Source of the DNA: Pontibacter chinhatensis
Lineage (GTDB): Bacteria; Bacteroidota; Bacteroidia; Cytophagales; Hymenobacteraceae
Reading direction: 5' to 3'
NCBI RefSeq assembly: GCF_900113285.1
Contig: NZ_FOOT01000002.1
Location: forward strand, 868,001-932,000
DNA: 64,000 bases
Numbering within the stretch: position 1 is the first letter of the stretch; every line of letters starts with the position of its first letter. The position numbers and the translations under genes were made by a program. The notes under the pieces were generated by a model. That model was not told the DNA's origin, searched no databases, and saw only the letters and a list, made by a program, of their open reading frames with translations. Positions 46,892 to 56,555 of the stretch are shown here, in pieces.

Positions 46892-48388
46892 ATGAGTATA
46901 GCCAAGAAATTGGTCGGGCAAACTGCTGCCTACGGTTTAAGCAGTATCGTTGGCAGAGCCTTAAATTACCTGCTGGTTCCCGTCTACACCTCGGTGTTCC
47001 TGCCGGCGGAGTATGGCGTGGTGTCGTACCTCTATGCCTTTGTCGGCTTTTTTAACATACTCTACACGTATGGTATGGAGACCGCCTTTTTCCGGTATGC
47101 CAACAAGCCCGACGCAGACCAGAAAAAGCTTTACAGGCAGGTGCTCAGCCTCATCATCAGCTCCAGCGTGGCTTTTACGGCCATCCTTATACTTGCCTCG
47201 GGCGCCATTGCCGACTACAAGGGTTACTCGCAGCAGGAGCAGAACTACATTATCTGGCTGGCGCTCATATTGGCCATCGATGCCATTGTGGCCATACCCT
47301 TTGCCTGGCTCCGGCTGCAGAACAAGGCAGTCAAGTTCGCCTCCATCAAGCTGGCAAACATCCTTATCACCGTAGGGGCCAACCTGTTCTTCCTGGTCAT
47401 CTGCCGCAACATCTACGAGGGGCAGTACCTGCAGGGGCTGCAGCCGCTGGTGTCGCAAGTCTACGACCCGGACTTTGGCATCGGCTACATCTTCCTGATT
47501 AATTTGGTGGCCAACGCGCTGCTCATTCCCATGCTGTGGCGCGAGTTCAGCATCTTCCGCTTTGAGCTGAACAAGAAGCTGCTGCACCCGATGCTGGTGT
47601 ACGCCTACCCGCTGCTGTTTATGGGCATGGCCGGCATGGTGAACGAGGTGATAGACCGTATACTTCTGGAGGAGTGGTTGCCTGAGGGCTTTTACCCGCA
47701 GCACAGCAACGAGGCCGTGGTGGGTATCTATAGTGCCTGCTACAAGCTCTCCATCTTCATGACGCTGGCCATACAGGCCTTCCGCTATGCCGCCGAGCCG
47801 TTCTTCTTCTCCCAGGCCCAGGACAAGAACTCTCCGCAGACCTTTGCCCTCATCATGAAGTGGTTTGTGATTGCCTGTGCCTTCATCTTCCTCTTCATCT
47901 CGGCCAACCTGGAGGATTTTGCGCTTTTCCTGCGCAGCGCGGCTTACCGCGAAGGCATCATGGTAGTGCCGGTGCTGCTGCTGGCCAACCTGTTTTTGGG
48001 CGTGTACTATAACCTGTCGGTGTGGTTCAAGCTAACCGACAAGACAAAGTATGGCACCTACATCAGCTTCGGCGGCGCGGCCGTGACCATACTTTTCAAC
48101 CTGTTGCTCATACCTGTACTTGGCTACATGGGCTCTGCCATCGCCACGCTTATCTGCTACGCAAGTATGGCCGCCGTTAGCTACGTGCTGGGGCAGCGAC
48201 ACTACCCTATCCCCTACCCTACAAAAACCATCATGGCCTATGTGCTGCTGGCGGTGGGGCTGGTGTGGCTGGCCCTAGGGGTTGAGATAGAGGACTTCTG
48301 GCTGCGGCACGCCTACCACCTGGGTATTTGCGCGGCCTTCCTGCTGATAGTATGGCTGCGGGAGCGCTCCCGCTTCCTAAAAATTTAA
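46892..48388 (+). CDS. Polysaccharide flippase, Wzx/MATE-like
   Basis: This 498-residue inner-membrane protein has about fourteen hydrophobic helices. The start SIAKKLVGQTAAYGLSSIVG and the early RALNYLLVPVYTSVFLPAEYGVVSYL are typical for the polysaccharide-biosynthesis (Wzx-type) exporter family, which moves lipid-linked oligosaccharides across the membrane. The substrate is unknown. It begins a run of envelope-related genes on the plus strand; dut follows 15 bases later. Confidence 0.88.
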   Translation: MSIAKKLVGQTAAYGLSSIVGRALNYLLVPVYTSVFLPAEYGVVSYLYAFVGFFNILYTYGMETAFFRYANKPDADQKKLYRQVLSLIISSSVAFTAILILASGAIADYKGYSQQEQNYIIWLALILAIDAIVAIPFAWLRLQNKAVKFASIKLANILITVGANLFFLVICRNIYEGQYLQGLQPLVSQVYDPDFGIGYIFLINLVANALLIPMLWREFSIFRFELNKKLLHPMLVYAYPLLFMGMAGMVNEVIDRILLEEWLPEGFYPQHSNEAVVGIYSACYKLSIFMTLAIQAFRYAAEPFFFSQAQDKNSPQTFALIMKWFVIACAFIFLFISANLEDFALFLRSAAYREGIMVVPVLLLANLFLGVYYNLSVWFKLTDKTKYGTYISFGGAAVTILFNLLLIPVLGYMGSAIATLICYASMAAVSYVLGQRHYPIPYPTKTIMAYVLLAVGLVWLALGVEIEDFWLRHAYHLGICAAFLLIVWLRERSRFLKI

Positions 48389-48403
48389 TCTGTATATTTA
48401 AGA

Positions 48404-48856
48404 ATGATGAACAACAAGAACCTTCCCGTTAACGTCATAAATCAATCCAAGCATGCGTTGCCGGGCTACCAAACCATACACTCCGCCGGCATGGATTTGC
48501 GGGCAAACCTGGAAGCCCCTGTTACGTTGAAGCCACTACAGCGTGCGCTCATCCCGACGGGCCTCTTCATCGAGCTGCCGGAGGGGCACGAGGCGCAGAT
48601 CCGCCCGAGAAGCGGCCTGGCCTACAAACACGGTATCTCCATCGTGAACAGCCCGGGCACCATCGATGCTGATTACCGGGGCGAGATAAAAGTGCTGCTC
48701 GTAAACCTATCGGACCAGGACTTTGTGGTGGAAGACGGAGAGCGCATCGCCCAGATGATCGTGGCCAAGTATGAGCGCGTGGAGTGGCGACAAGCCGAAA
48801 CCCTGACAGACACTGAGCGCGGCGCAGGCGGCTACGGAAGCACGGGAGTTAAGTAG
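48404..48856 (+). CDS. dut: dUTP diphosphatase
   Basis: This trimeric enzyme hydrolyses dUTP to dUMP, keeping uracil out of DNA. All five motifs are present: [37 protein letters not shown] and the Gly-rich C-terminal [10 protein letters not shown]. The 150-residue length is standard. Confidence 0.97.
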   Translation: MMNNKNLPVNVINQSKHALPGYQTIHSAGMDLRANLEAPVTLKPLQRALIPTGLFIELPEGHEAQIRPRSGLAYKHGISIVNSPGTIDADYRGEIKVLLVNLSDQDFVVEDGERIAQMIVAKYERVEWRQAETLTDTERGAGGYGSTGVK

Positions 48857-48940
48857 TTATCAGTTGTTAGTTAATGGTTATTAGGGAAAATACCACTTCA
48901 TCCTCATACTATGGGAATACCTAAAGTATAAAGTATGACA

Positions 48941-49013
48941 GCACTAACTACTAACAACGAGTAACTAACAACTAACAACGAATAACGAGCAACGAATAAC
49001 GAACACCTAATAA
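48941..49013. repeat. Low-complexity AACTAACAACGAATAACG run
   Basis: About eight loosely repeated units of AACAACGA(A/G)TAAC and ACTAACAA fill the gap between dut and the nucleotidyltransferase gene. Unit length and spacing are irregular. Confidence 0.7.
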
Positions 49014-49065
49014 CTGCAGCAAAGGGCTGTGGATCAACTATAAAAACCAGATACAAAAAACAGCT

Positions 49066-50073
49066 ATGAGGATTATTATACCGATGGCCGGAATGGGCAA
49101 GCGCATGCGCCCACACACACTTACAGTTCCGAAACCGCTTATTCCTATCGCGGGCAAGCCGATTGTGCAGCGCCTGGTAGAGGATATCGCCAAAGTATGC
49201 CACGAGCCTATTGAGGAGGTGGCCTTCATTATCGGGCACTTCGGAGAGCAAGTGGAGAACGACCTGAAGGAAATCGCCACCAAGATTGGGGCGAAAGGGA
49301 GCATCCATTACCAGGAGGAAGCGCTGGGCACCGCCCACGCCATACTTTGCGCGCAAGAAGCGCTGGAGGGCAAAGTAGTGGTAGCCTTCGCCGACACGCT
49401 TTTCAAAGCCGACTTCCAGCTCGACACCAACGCCGATGGCACCATTTGGGTGCAGCGCGTGGAGGACCCGCGCCCGTTCGGTGTTATCAAACTGAATGAG
49501 CAGAACGAGATTACCGACTTTGTGGAGAAGCCTGAGCACTTTGTGTCTGACCTGGCCATTATCGGTATTTACTATTTCCGCGACGGCGCCTACCTGCGCG
49601 ACGAGCTGCAGTACCTGCTTGACAACAACATCAAGGACAAAGGCGAGTTCCAGCTGACCAACGCCCTGGAGAACATGAAGAACAAGGGCACCAGGTTTAT
49701 ACCTGCCGTTATCTCAGAGTGGCTCGACTGCGGAAATAAAAACGCAACTGTTTATACTAATCAACGCTATTTAGAGTATATAAAGGATGAAGAAGGCCTG
49801 GTGGCCTCGTCGGCAAAGCTGGAGAACGCAGTGATTATCCCGCCTGTATACATTGGCGAAAACGCCCAGATCACCAACTCGGTGGTTGGCCCGCATGTGT
49901 CGGTAGGCAACGGTACAAGCATCGTGAACTCCGTGGTGAGCAACTCCATCATCCAGGAGAACACCACCCTCAAAAATGGCAATGTTGCAAACTCTATGCT
50001 CGGCAACTATGTTGTGTATGAGGGACGTCCGTCCGACCTGAGCCTCGGCGACTACAATACACTTGCGGAGTAA
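49066..50073 (+). CDS. Sugar nucleotidyltransferase with left-handed beta-helix tail
   Basis: This 335-residue enzyme joins an NTP-transferase domain to a hexapeptide beta-helix. The nucleotide-binding loop is MAGMGKRMRPHTL with the conserved PKPLIPI, and further on EEALGTAHA and the metal Asp in FADTLF. From about residue 245 imperfect hexapeptide repeats follow (VYIGENAQITNSVVGPHVSVG). The family covers glucose-1-phosphate thymidylyl/uridylyl and mannose-1-phosphate guanylyl transferases; the exact sugar is not decided. TPR gene starts 3 bases later. Confidence 0.88.
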   Translation: MRIIIPMAGMGKRMRPHTLTVPKPLIPIAGKPIVQRLVEDIAKVCHEPIEEVAFIIGHFGEQVENDLKEIATKIGAKGSIHYQEEALGTAHAILCAQEALEGKVVVAFADTLFKADFQLDTNADGTIWVQRVEDPRPFGVIKLNEQNEITDFVEKPEHFVSDLAIIGIYYFRDGAYLRDELQYLLDNNIKDKGEFQLTNALENMKNKGTRFIPAVISEWLDCGNKNATVYTNQRYLEYIKDEEGLVASSAKLENAVIIPPVYIGENAQITNSVVGPHVSVGNGTSIVNSVVSNSIIQENTTLKNGNVANSMLGNYVVYEGRPSDLSLGDYNTLAE

Positions 50074-50076
50074 CAC

Positions 50077-51834
50077 ATGACTACATTCAGAAACCTTATA
50101 CTTGCCACCTGCTGCCTGGCCTTGTTAGCTACAGGCGAGAGCGCGGCGCAATCCTCTAAAAAGAAGAAGGCCAAAGCCAAACAGGAGGCCCCGGCACCGC
50201 CAGTACAGGTGCTGAGCGAGCGCGACAAGCAGATAAGCGAGGCGATGTTTCTGGATGGGATGAAATATTTTGTGCTGGAGGACTATCAACAAGCCCTCCA
50301 GCTTTTTCAAAAAGCCTACACCATTACCCCCAACAACGCCGCCCTGAACTACAAGATCGGCGAAACATACCTGCAGATGGGGCAGGCCAAGCTGGCCATG
50401 CCCTTTGCGCAGGCAGCCGTGAAGCTGGAGAAATCAAACGCCTATTATTACCTGTTGCTGGCCCAGCTCCACACCGAGCAGCAACAGTACGATTCCGCTG
50501 CCCAGGCCTTCAACGACCTGCTGGCCAACGTGCCCAACTCCAACGAGTACCTCTTCAACCTGGCTGATTTATACTTGTCGCAGTCTAGGTATGAGGATGC
50601 ACTGAAGACTTACGACCGCATTGAGAAGGAATTCGGAGAAATGGAGCAGCTGCTGGTAAACCGCCAGCAGATATACCTGCGCCAGAAAAACGTGGACAAG
50701 GCCATTGCCGAGGGCGAGAAGCTCTTGAAGGCCTACCCTACCGAGATACGCTATTTCCTGGCACAGGCAGAGCTCTATAACGCCGCCCGCCGCACCGACG
50801 ATGCCGTAAACACGCTGAACCGGGCCCTGCGCCTGGAGCCGGGCAATGCCTTCGCCCACCTCATGCTCTCCGACCTATACCGCCAGAAAGGCAACCCGGA
50901 AGAATCGGAGCGCCAGGTAAAAATGGCCTTTTCAAGCTCTGAGCTGGATATCGACACGAAAGTGCGTATTCTGGTTGACTTTATCCGCCAGTTGCCCAAC
51001 CCGCAGCTAGAGGCTGTGGCCCTGGAGTTGGTAGACCTGACGATTGAGAAGCACCCGGAGGAAGCCAAAGCCTACGCTGTTGCCGCCGACCTGCAAACCA
51101 TCGTGGGTAAAAAGCAGATCGCCCGCGACAATTACCTGAAGGCCGTGAAGCTGGACGATTCGCACTTTAAAATCTGGCAACAGATAGTGCTGCTGGATGC
51201 CGAGCTGGAAGAACCTGCCGCCATGGTAAAACATGCTGAGCAAGCTCTGGAGCTGTTTCCGAACCAGGCCGTTTTCTGGTTCTACAGCGGCACCGGCCAC
51301 CTGATCGAGAAAAATTATGAGAAGGCCATAAAGGCACTCGAGTATGGCAAGCGCCTCTCTGTTAGCGAGCCCGAACTGGTGATGCAGTTTAACATGCAGC
51401 TGGGAGATGGCTACAACTTCCTGAAGGAGTATGCCAAGTCGGACGCAGCCTATGAGGCCGTGCTGGCCCAGGACACCAACAACGAGCACGTGCTCAACAA
51501 CTACAGCTATTTCCTGTCGGTTCGTGGCGAGAAGCTCGAGAAGGCCCGGGAAATGTCAGAGCGCCTGGTGAAGCAGCACCCCACTAACCCTACTTACCTG
51601 GATACTTATGCCTGGGTGCTTTATAAACTCGGTAATTACACCGATGCCCGCAAGTACCTGGAGCAGGCCGTAGCCATTTCTGATGACGCCACCATTGTGG
51701 AGCATTACGGTGATGTGCTGTACAAACTGGGCAAGAAAGAAGAAGCCGTAAGTCAGTGGCAAAAAGCCAAGCTTAAGGGCGAAGCCTCCGCCTTTATCGA
51801 CAGAAAGATAAAAGAGAAAAAACTTTATGAATAA
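50077..51834 (+). CDS. Exported TPR-repeat protein
   Basis: This 585-residue protein has a signal peptide, a basic Lys-rich spacer (KKKKAKAKQE) and then many tetratricopeptide repeats from about residue 60 to the end. These are helix pairs with the usual A-x-x-x-Y/F-L pattern, such as YFVLEDYQQALQLFQKA. TPR arrays mediate protein contacts; this one lies in the periplasm or at the outer membrane. It starts 3 bases after the nucleotidyltransferase and overlaps the DUF4292 gene by 8 bases, so the three are a tight operon. Confidence 0.88.
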   Translation: MTTFRNLILATCCLALLATGESAAQSSKKKKAKAKQEAPAPPVQVLSERDKQISEAMFLDGMKYFVLEDYQQALQLFQKAYTITPNNAALNYKIGETYLQMGQAKLAMPFAQAAVKLEKSNAYYYLLLAQLHTEQQQYDSAAQAFNDLLANVPNSNEYLFNLADLYLSQSRYEDALKTYDRIEKEFGEMEQLLVNRQQIYLRQKNVDKAIAEGEKLLKAYPTEIRYFLAQAELYNAARRTDDAVNTLNRALRLEPGNAFAHLMLSDLYRQKGNPEESERQVKMAFSSSELDIDTKVRILVDFIRQLPNPQLEAVALELVDLTIEKHPEEAKAYAVAADLQTIVGKKQIARDNYLKAVKLDDSHFKIWQQIVLLDAELEEPAAMVKHAEQALELFPNQAVFWFYSGTGHLIEKNYEKAIKALEYGKRLSVSEPELVMQFNMQLGDGYNFLKEYAKSDAAYEAVLAQDTNNEHVLNNYSYFLSVRGEKLEKAREMSERLVKQHPTNPTYLDTYAWVLYKLGNYTDARKYLEQAVAISDDATIVEHYGDVLYKLGKKEEAVSQWQKAKLKGEASAFIDRKIKEKKLYE

Positions 51835-52576
51835 GCATTTAATGCTTTTCCTGTGCAGCCTGCTGTTACTGGCAAGCTGTAAGAAAGAAACTGTACCTAC
51901 CTCCGCCTCTGCCACTACTACCACCGTTGGTGCCGTTAAAGTAGACAACCTCGATTTCGCGTACCTCAGCAGCAAGGCGCAGATTACCCTGAACGACAAC
52001 AACGACAACCTCTCCTCCGGCGTCAGCATCAGGATGCAGAAGGACAGTGTTATCTGGATGTCGGTTCTTCCCGGATTGGGAATAGAGGCCGCCAGGTTGA
52101 TGCTCACGCAGGACTCAGTATACTTTATGAACCGCCTTAAGAAGGAGTATGCCGCCACAGACTACCGCTTCCTGCGCAGCAAGCTGCAGGTGGACGTAAG
52201 CTACGATGTGCTGCAGGCCATACTTCTGGGCAACTACCAAACCCTGGGCTCAGAGAAAGTAATGGCCCAGGACAACAGCCACCATATACAGCAGCAGCGC
52301 CAGAACCTCACGCTCGACTACTTCATCAGCAACCTGAACAACAAGCTGCAGCAGCTCAATGCCCGCGATGTGAACACAGGCAATACCATCACAGTAAAGT
52401 ATAACAGCTTTGCCCCGATCGGGCAGGTACCCTTTGCCCATGAGCTGGTGGCCCAGGTGCTACAGAAAGGCCAGGTATCGGATTTCACACTGAAACACAG
52501 CCGTATCACCGTTTCCGAGGAGCCGCTGACCTTTCCGTTTGCCGTCCCCACCGACTACACGCGCCTCACCTTTTAA
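51827..52576 (+). CDS. DUF4292 lipoprotein
   Basis: This is a predicted outer-membrane lipoprotein of 249 residues with lipobox LASC (Cys near residue 18). The mature domain contains SVRM-type strands and GLGIEAARLMLTQDSVYFMNR, typical of DUF4292. The overall strand-rich pattern resembles LolA/LolB-like lipid-carrying folds; a role in lipoprotein or LPS handling is a reasonable guess only. It overlaps the TPR gene and precedes the EnvC-like gene. Confidence 0.82.
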   Translation: MNKHLMLFLCSLLLLASCKKETVPTSASATTTTVGAVKVDNLDFAYLSSKAQITLNDNNDNLSSGVSIRMQKDSVIWMSVLPGLGIEAARLMLTQDSVYFMNRLKKEYAATDYRFLRSKLQVDVSYDVLQAILLGNYQTLGSEKVMAQDNSHHIQQQRQNLTLDYFISNLNNKLQQLNARDVNTGNTITVKYNSFAPIGQVPFAHELVAQVLQKGQVSDFTLKHSRITVSEEPLTFPFAVPTDYTRLTF

Positions 52577-52655
52577 TTTAATTTCAGGCCGGTTGGTTCT
52601 TCCGTTTTAGATTTACCATATTTGTAGGCTAAGAGTAGAAGAACGATACGTTTTG

Positions 52656-53891
52656 ATGAAGGCCCTTTACAGATTCACCCTTTTACTGCTTCTGCTGAGC
52701 CTGCCGCTGGTGACGTACGCCCAAAAGGCGAAGTCCAAGGCACAGCTGGAGAAGGAAAAAAAGGAAAACCTCAACCGCATAAAAGAAGCAAACCGCATTC
52801 TGCAGCAAACCGCCAAGCAGAAGCAGGCTTCTATTGGCCAGCTGAACGCTATCAAGGAGAAGATTGTGGTGCAGCAGGGCGTGATAGAGAACATCTCCCG
52901 CGAGCTAAACCTGCTGGAGTCTGATGTGCAGGAAACCGAGGGCATAGTGGGCGCCCTGCAGAACGATCTGCAGAAGCTGAAGGAGGAGTATGCCACCATG
53001 GTGTACGCCGCCTCCAAAACTGCCAACAGTTACAACAAGCTCATGTTCCTGTTCGCCTCCGACTCCTTTAACCAGTTTGCAAGGCGTCTGAGCTACCTGC
53101 AGCAGTACTCTGAATCACGCAAAAAGCAGGTAGAACTGATTAGCAAGGTACAGGCGGCCCTGAACGGCCAACTGGAGGTGCTTGCCTCTAAGCGGGAGCA
53201 GAAGAAAAGCCTGCTGAGCCAGCACCTGTCTGAGAGCAAGAACCTGAAAGGCCTGCAGCAACAGCAGAATACTATGATTTCCCGCCTGAGCCAGCAGGAG
53301 AGCCAATTGAAGAAAGAGGTGGCGGAGCGCCAGCAGGCCGTTAGGAAGCTCGACAACCTGATTGCCGACATCGTGCGTGAGGAGATTGCCAGAGCCGCTC
53401 GCGCTGCCCGTGAGGCAGGCAAGGAAACCAGCGGCAGCCCTAACAAGGTTACCCTTACCCCCGAAGCAGCCCTTATCTCCTCCTCATTTGCCGGTAACCG
53501 GGGCAGGCTCGCCTGGCCTGTGGAGCGGGGATTCGTATCGCAGAAGTTTGGTCGCCATAACCACCCGGTGCTGAAAGGCGTGGTGGTAGAAAACCGGGGC
53601 GTAGACATCCAGACAGCGCAAGGCGCCACAGCCCGTGCTATTTTTGAAGGAAAGGTATTGACCGTTGCCAGCGTGCCCGGCATGAACAACATCGTGATGG
53701 TGCAGCACGGCGAGTACTTTACAGTGTACGCCAAGCTGAAGACAGTAAGCGTAAAACCAGGCCAGGATGTGAAACTGAAAGACCCAATCGGCACGGTTTA
53801 CACAAACAGCGATGGCACCACCGAACTTCAGTTCCAGATTTGGAAAAACAGCTCCAACATGGACCCCGAGGGCTGGATAGCGAAGCCATAA
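52656..53891 (+). CDS. EnvC-like murein hydrolase activator with degenerate LytM domain
   Basis: This 411-residue exported protein has a signal peptide ending TYAQ, a long coiled-coil region (about 25-255) and a C-terminal LytM/M23 domain (about 285-411). In active M23 peptidases the zinc ligands are H-x-x-x-D and H-x-H. Here the first reads NRGVD (Asn instead of His) and the last reads YAKL (Lys instead of His), so the site is not intact. EnvC of E. coli is likewise inactive and activates amidases at the division site. The same role is inferred here. Start ATG 52656 is preferred over TTG 52653. Confidence 0.88.
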   Translation: MKALYRFTLLLLLLSLPLVTYAQKAKSKAQLEKEKKENLNRIKEANRILQQTAKQKQASIGQLNAIKEKIVVQQGVIENISRELNLLESDVQETEGIVGALQNDLQKLKEEYATMVYAASKTANSYNKLMFLFASDSFNQFARRLSYLQQYSESRKKQVELISKVQAALNGQLEVLASKREQKKSLLSQHLSESKNLKGLQQQQNTMISRLSQQESQLKKEVAERQQAVRKLDNLIADIVREEIARAARAAREAGKETSGSPNKVTLTPEAALISSSFAGNRGRLAWPVERGFVSQKFGRHNHPVLKGVVVENRGVDIQTAQGATARAIFEGKVLTVASVPGMNNIVMVQHGEYFTVYAKLKTVSVKPGQDVKLKDPIGTVYTNSDGTTELQFQIWKNSSNMDPEGWIAKP

Positions 53892-53918
53892 CAAAGTATA
53901 AAGTATACTATAAATGAA

Positions 53919-53952
53919 GAAAGCCACAGTATTACCTGTGGCTTTCTCTTTT
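53919..53952 (+). terminator. Intrinsic terminator after the EnvC-like gene
   Basis: GAAAGCCACAG (53919-53929) pairs perfectly with CTGTGGCTTTC (53936-53946), followed by TCTTTT. Confidence 0.88.
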
Positions 53953-54649
53953 AGTTTTGCCTCCCCCAGGCAAAACCACTGTAAAATAACTAAAGGCCGT
54001 TGTGTTTAGAGACAAACAGCTCTGTGTAAATAAATAAAAAAACACCCCACAGTGCAGGGTGCCTTTCCAAGCTATGAAAACAAACTTAATATTTATATCT
54101 ATAAGCAGTTGAAGAACTGCTGAGACTTCTTGACACTAAGTTACAACCTGATCCTCAAAGATGCAACATTGTAGCTAAAACAACTTATTACTTAAGCATT
54201 TTTGTATAGCTATACAGCTATTTAAGATAAAGGTTTCAGAAAGCGTTGCTTTATTCATGAAACACACTCAAATGCAATATAGTTGCAAACAGAGAATAAA
54301 AACTTAGCAGCTTCTCTGCTAATCCAACTGCCAAGAGGGCAGCTCAGGCACCTGTGCATACACAACACCCTTGCCAAAAAAACTCAAAATTATAACACCC
54401 TAAATGTCAGAAGGTTGCAAAATATCTACAAAACAAATATTCCATTTTTGGGACACAAAGAAAGCACACTATCCCAAATATGGAAACCCGAAGAAGCTAG
54501 TTAAAGAAATAACAAGAAGTTTACGAGGTGGTTTCCGGATAATAAAGTAATTTATACTTTGCAGGTACGTTTTAAACTTATCCCACCTGATGTGGGTTTA
54601 TTTAAAATATAAACCCTAATTTTGTAGCACAACTTAAATATCTAAAAAT
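53953..54649. other. AT-rich region with orphan minus-strand terminator
   Basis: About 700 bases without a convincing gene, much richer in A and T than the flanks. A hairpin CACCC/GGGTG (54043-54047 with 54057-54061) is flanked by a seven-A run at 54036-54042, which on the minus strand gives a terminator with T7, although no minus-strand gene lies upstream of it. A TAATTTTG box on that strand (complement of 54385-54392) could start a transcript of about 340 bases. A stem GCAGTT/AACTGC lies near 54106-54121. TAATTTTG at 54617-54624 is the likely -7 box of tatA. Confidence 0.5.
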
Positions 54650-54865
54650 ATGGGTATCACCAACATTTTGTTATTCATCGGAGGTCTGGGCGGTACAGAG
54701 GTAGTTCTTATCCTGTTTGTCATTTTATTGCTTTTTGGTGCGAAACGCATTCCTGAACTGGCAAAAGGTCTTGGCCGTGGCATTCGCGAGTTTAAAGACG
54801 CTACCAAAGAAATAAAAAGCGATATCGAGAATTCGGTTAAGGACGACAGCAGCACGACAAAATAA
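54650..54865 (+). CDS. tatA: Twin-arginine translocase subunit TatA/E
   Basis: TatA forms the pore-like part of the Tat system that exports folded proteins. The 71-residue protein has one N-terminal membrane helix, the hinge [14 protein letters not shown] and an amphipathic helix ([13 protein letters not shown]), followed by a charged tail. All are typical. The partner tatC is not in the window. EnvC-dependent amidases of E. coli are Tat substrates; the closeness of both genes is suggestive but not proof. Confidence 0.95.
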   Translation: MGITNILLFIGGLGGTEVVLILFVILLLFGAKRIPELAKGLGRGIREFKDATKEIKSDIENSVKDDSSTTK

Positions 54866-55110
54866 CCCCTGCTTATAAGTTTCCCTTACTAAGGTAGTTT
54901 ATACTTCCTCATGCTTCTTTTAGTTTCTGAGCAAGAGCTATTGGCAGAAGCTATGATGGCTGTGACCATTACCCCTTAGTTGTTTGGCCAGGCTCAGCAA
55001 TCCCACTATAGTCCAATCCTTCCGGAAGGCTTGCTGGTATGATGGAGTAGGGCAAACGGAAAACTTGATCCAGACCAATCTATCTAAGACGATCCTAAGT
55101 CCCCTAAAGG

Positions 55111-56547
55111 TTGAGACAGTATAATTCGCTACGTGACATCCGCACGGACATAGGCAGCGGCCGCGTTTCGTGCAGGCAACTGGTAGAGCAGTACCTCCGC
55201 AACATAAAGGAGAAGGCCCACTTGAACGCCTTCCTGGAGGTTTTTGAAGAAGAGGCGCTGGCCCAGGCCGACGCAGTGGATAAAAAACTTGCCGATGGCA
55301 CTGCCGGTAAACTGGCAGGCATGGTAGTGGGCATTAAAGACGTGCTCGCTTACAAAGGCCACAGCCTGCAAGCCTCCAGCAAGATCCTGAACGGTTTTAA
55401 GTCCCTTTACACGGCCTCCGCCGTGCAGCGGATGCTTGATGAGGACGTTATCATTATTGGCCGCCAAAACTGCGATGAGTTTGCCATGGGCGCCTCTAAT
55501 GAGAACTCCGCGTTCGGGAATGTACTCAATGCAGACGACCAAAGCCGGGTGCCGGGTGGCTCCTCGGGTGGTTCTGCCGTAGCGGTACAGGCCGACCTTT
55601 GCCTTGCCTCCATCGGTTCCGATACCGGAGGCTCTGTGCGTCAGCCAGCCTCTTTCTGCGGTGTTATTGGCTTTAAGCCAACTTACTCCCGCATTTCCCG
55701 CTATGGCCTTATCGCCTATGCCTCCTCTTTCGACCAGATTGGTTTGATAACCAGGAGTGTGGAAGACGCGGCTTTGCTGCTGGAGGTGATGGCAGGCCAG
55801 GATGGCATGGACAGCACGGCCAGCCAGCGCGAGGTACCGGCTTACAGCCAGCAGCTGCAGGCGGATAAAAAGTATAAAATCGGCTACATCCGCGACTGCT
55901 TTGAGCGGGAAGGATTGGAGCCGGAAGTAAAAGACGCCATACTTGGCGTAAAAGACATGCTGCGCGAAGCAGGCCATGAAGTAGAGGGCGTGGATTTCCC
56001 ATACCTGGACTTTATGGTGCCTACCTACTACATCCTTACCACCGCAGAAGCCAGTTCTAACCTGGGTCGCTACGATGGTGTAAAGTATGGCTACCGCTCA
56101 GAAAATGCGACTGACCTTACCTCGCTCTACAAAAAAACCAGGTCCGAAGGCTTTGGCCCTGAAGTACAGCGACGCATTGTGTTAGGTACTTTCGTGCTCA
56201 GCGCAGATTATTACGATGCCTATTATACCAAGGCACAGAAAGTGAGACGCCTCATTAAAGAAAAGACCGACGAGTTGCTACAGCAATATGATTTTCTTAT
56301 ATTGCCTACCGCTCCTACTACAGCTTTTAAAATAGGAGAAAACACAGCTAACCCGTTAGCCATGTACTTGGCTGATATCTTTACGGTCCAGGCCTCACTT
56401 GCAGGCGTTCCAGCCATTTCCATACCGGTTGGGCGCGATGCCAACGGCCTGTCCATTGGGCTACAGTTAATGGCCCGCTCATTTGAGGAAACAGCCTTGC
56501 TGGCTTTCTCAAATCAAATCTTGGACAAGATTACCGTTGAAGCATAA
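55111..56547 (+). CDS. gatA: Asp-tRNA(Asn)/Glu-tRNA(Gln) amidotransferase subunit A
   Basis: GatA is the glutaminase subunit of GatCAB, which turns Glu-tRNA(Gln) or Asp-tRNA(Asn) into the amide form. The amidase triad is Lys76 in GIKDVLA, Ser151 in PGGSSGGSAV and Ser175 in SDTGGSVRQPA. The 478-residue length fits. The start is unusual: the frame begins at a TTG at 55111 with no ATG nearby in frame, and the protein then lines up with the family's N-terminus (YNSLRDIRTDIGSG). The mltD-like gene starts 8 bases after the stop. Confidence 0.94.
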   Translation: MRQYNSLRDIRTDIGSGRVSCRQLVEQYLRNIKEKAHLNAFLEVFEEEALAQADAVDKKLADGTAGKLAGMVVGIKDVLAYKGHSLQASSKILNGFKSLYTASAVQRMLDEDVIIIGRQNCDEFAMGASNENSAFGNVLNADDQSRVPGGSSGGSAVAVQADLCLASIGSDTGGSVRQPASFCGVIGFKPTYSRISRYGLIAYASSFDQIGLITRSVEDAALLLEVMAGQDGMDSTASQREVPAYSQQLQADKKYKIGYIRDCFEREGLEPEVKDAILGVKDMLREAGHEVEGVDFPYLDFMVPTYYILTTAEASSNLGRYDGVKYGYRSENATDLTSLYKKTRSEGFGPEVQRRIVLGTFVLSADYYDAYYTKAQKVRRLIKEKTDELLQQYDFLILPTAPTTAFKIGENTANPLAMYLADIFTVQASLAGVPAISIPVGRDANGLSIGLQLMARSFEETALLAFSNQILDKITVEA

Positions 56548-56555
56548 ACCTTGAC

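Noticed and set aside
48941..49013. Possible CRISPR-like direct repeats
   Set aside because: Units are short, irregular and without spacers; no cas gene is in the window.
52656..53891. Active M23 endopeptidase
   Set aside because: Two of the zinc-binding His positions are replaced (Asn and Lys), so an activator role is more likely.
54283..54504. 73-codon plus-strand frame in the AT-rich gap
   Set aside because: Composition looks random and no promoter or family supports it.
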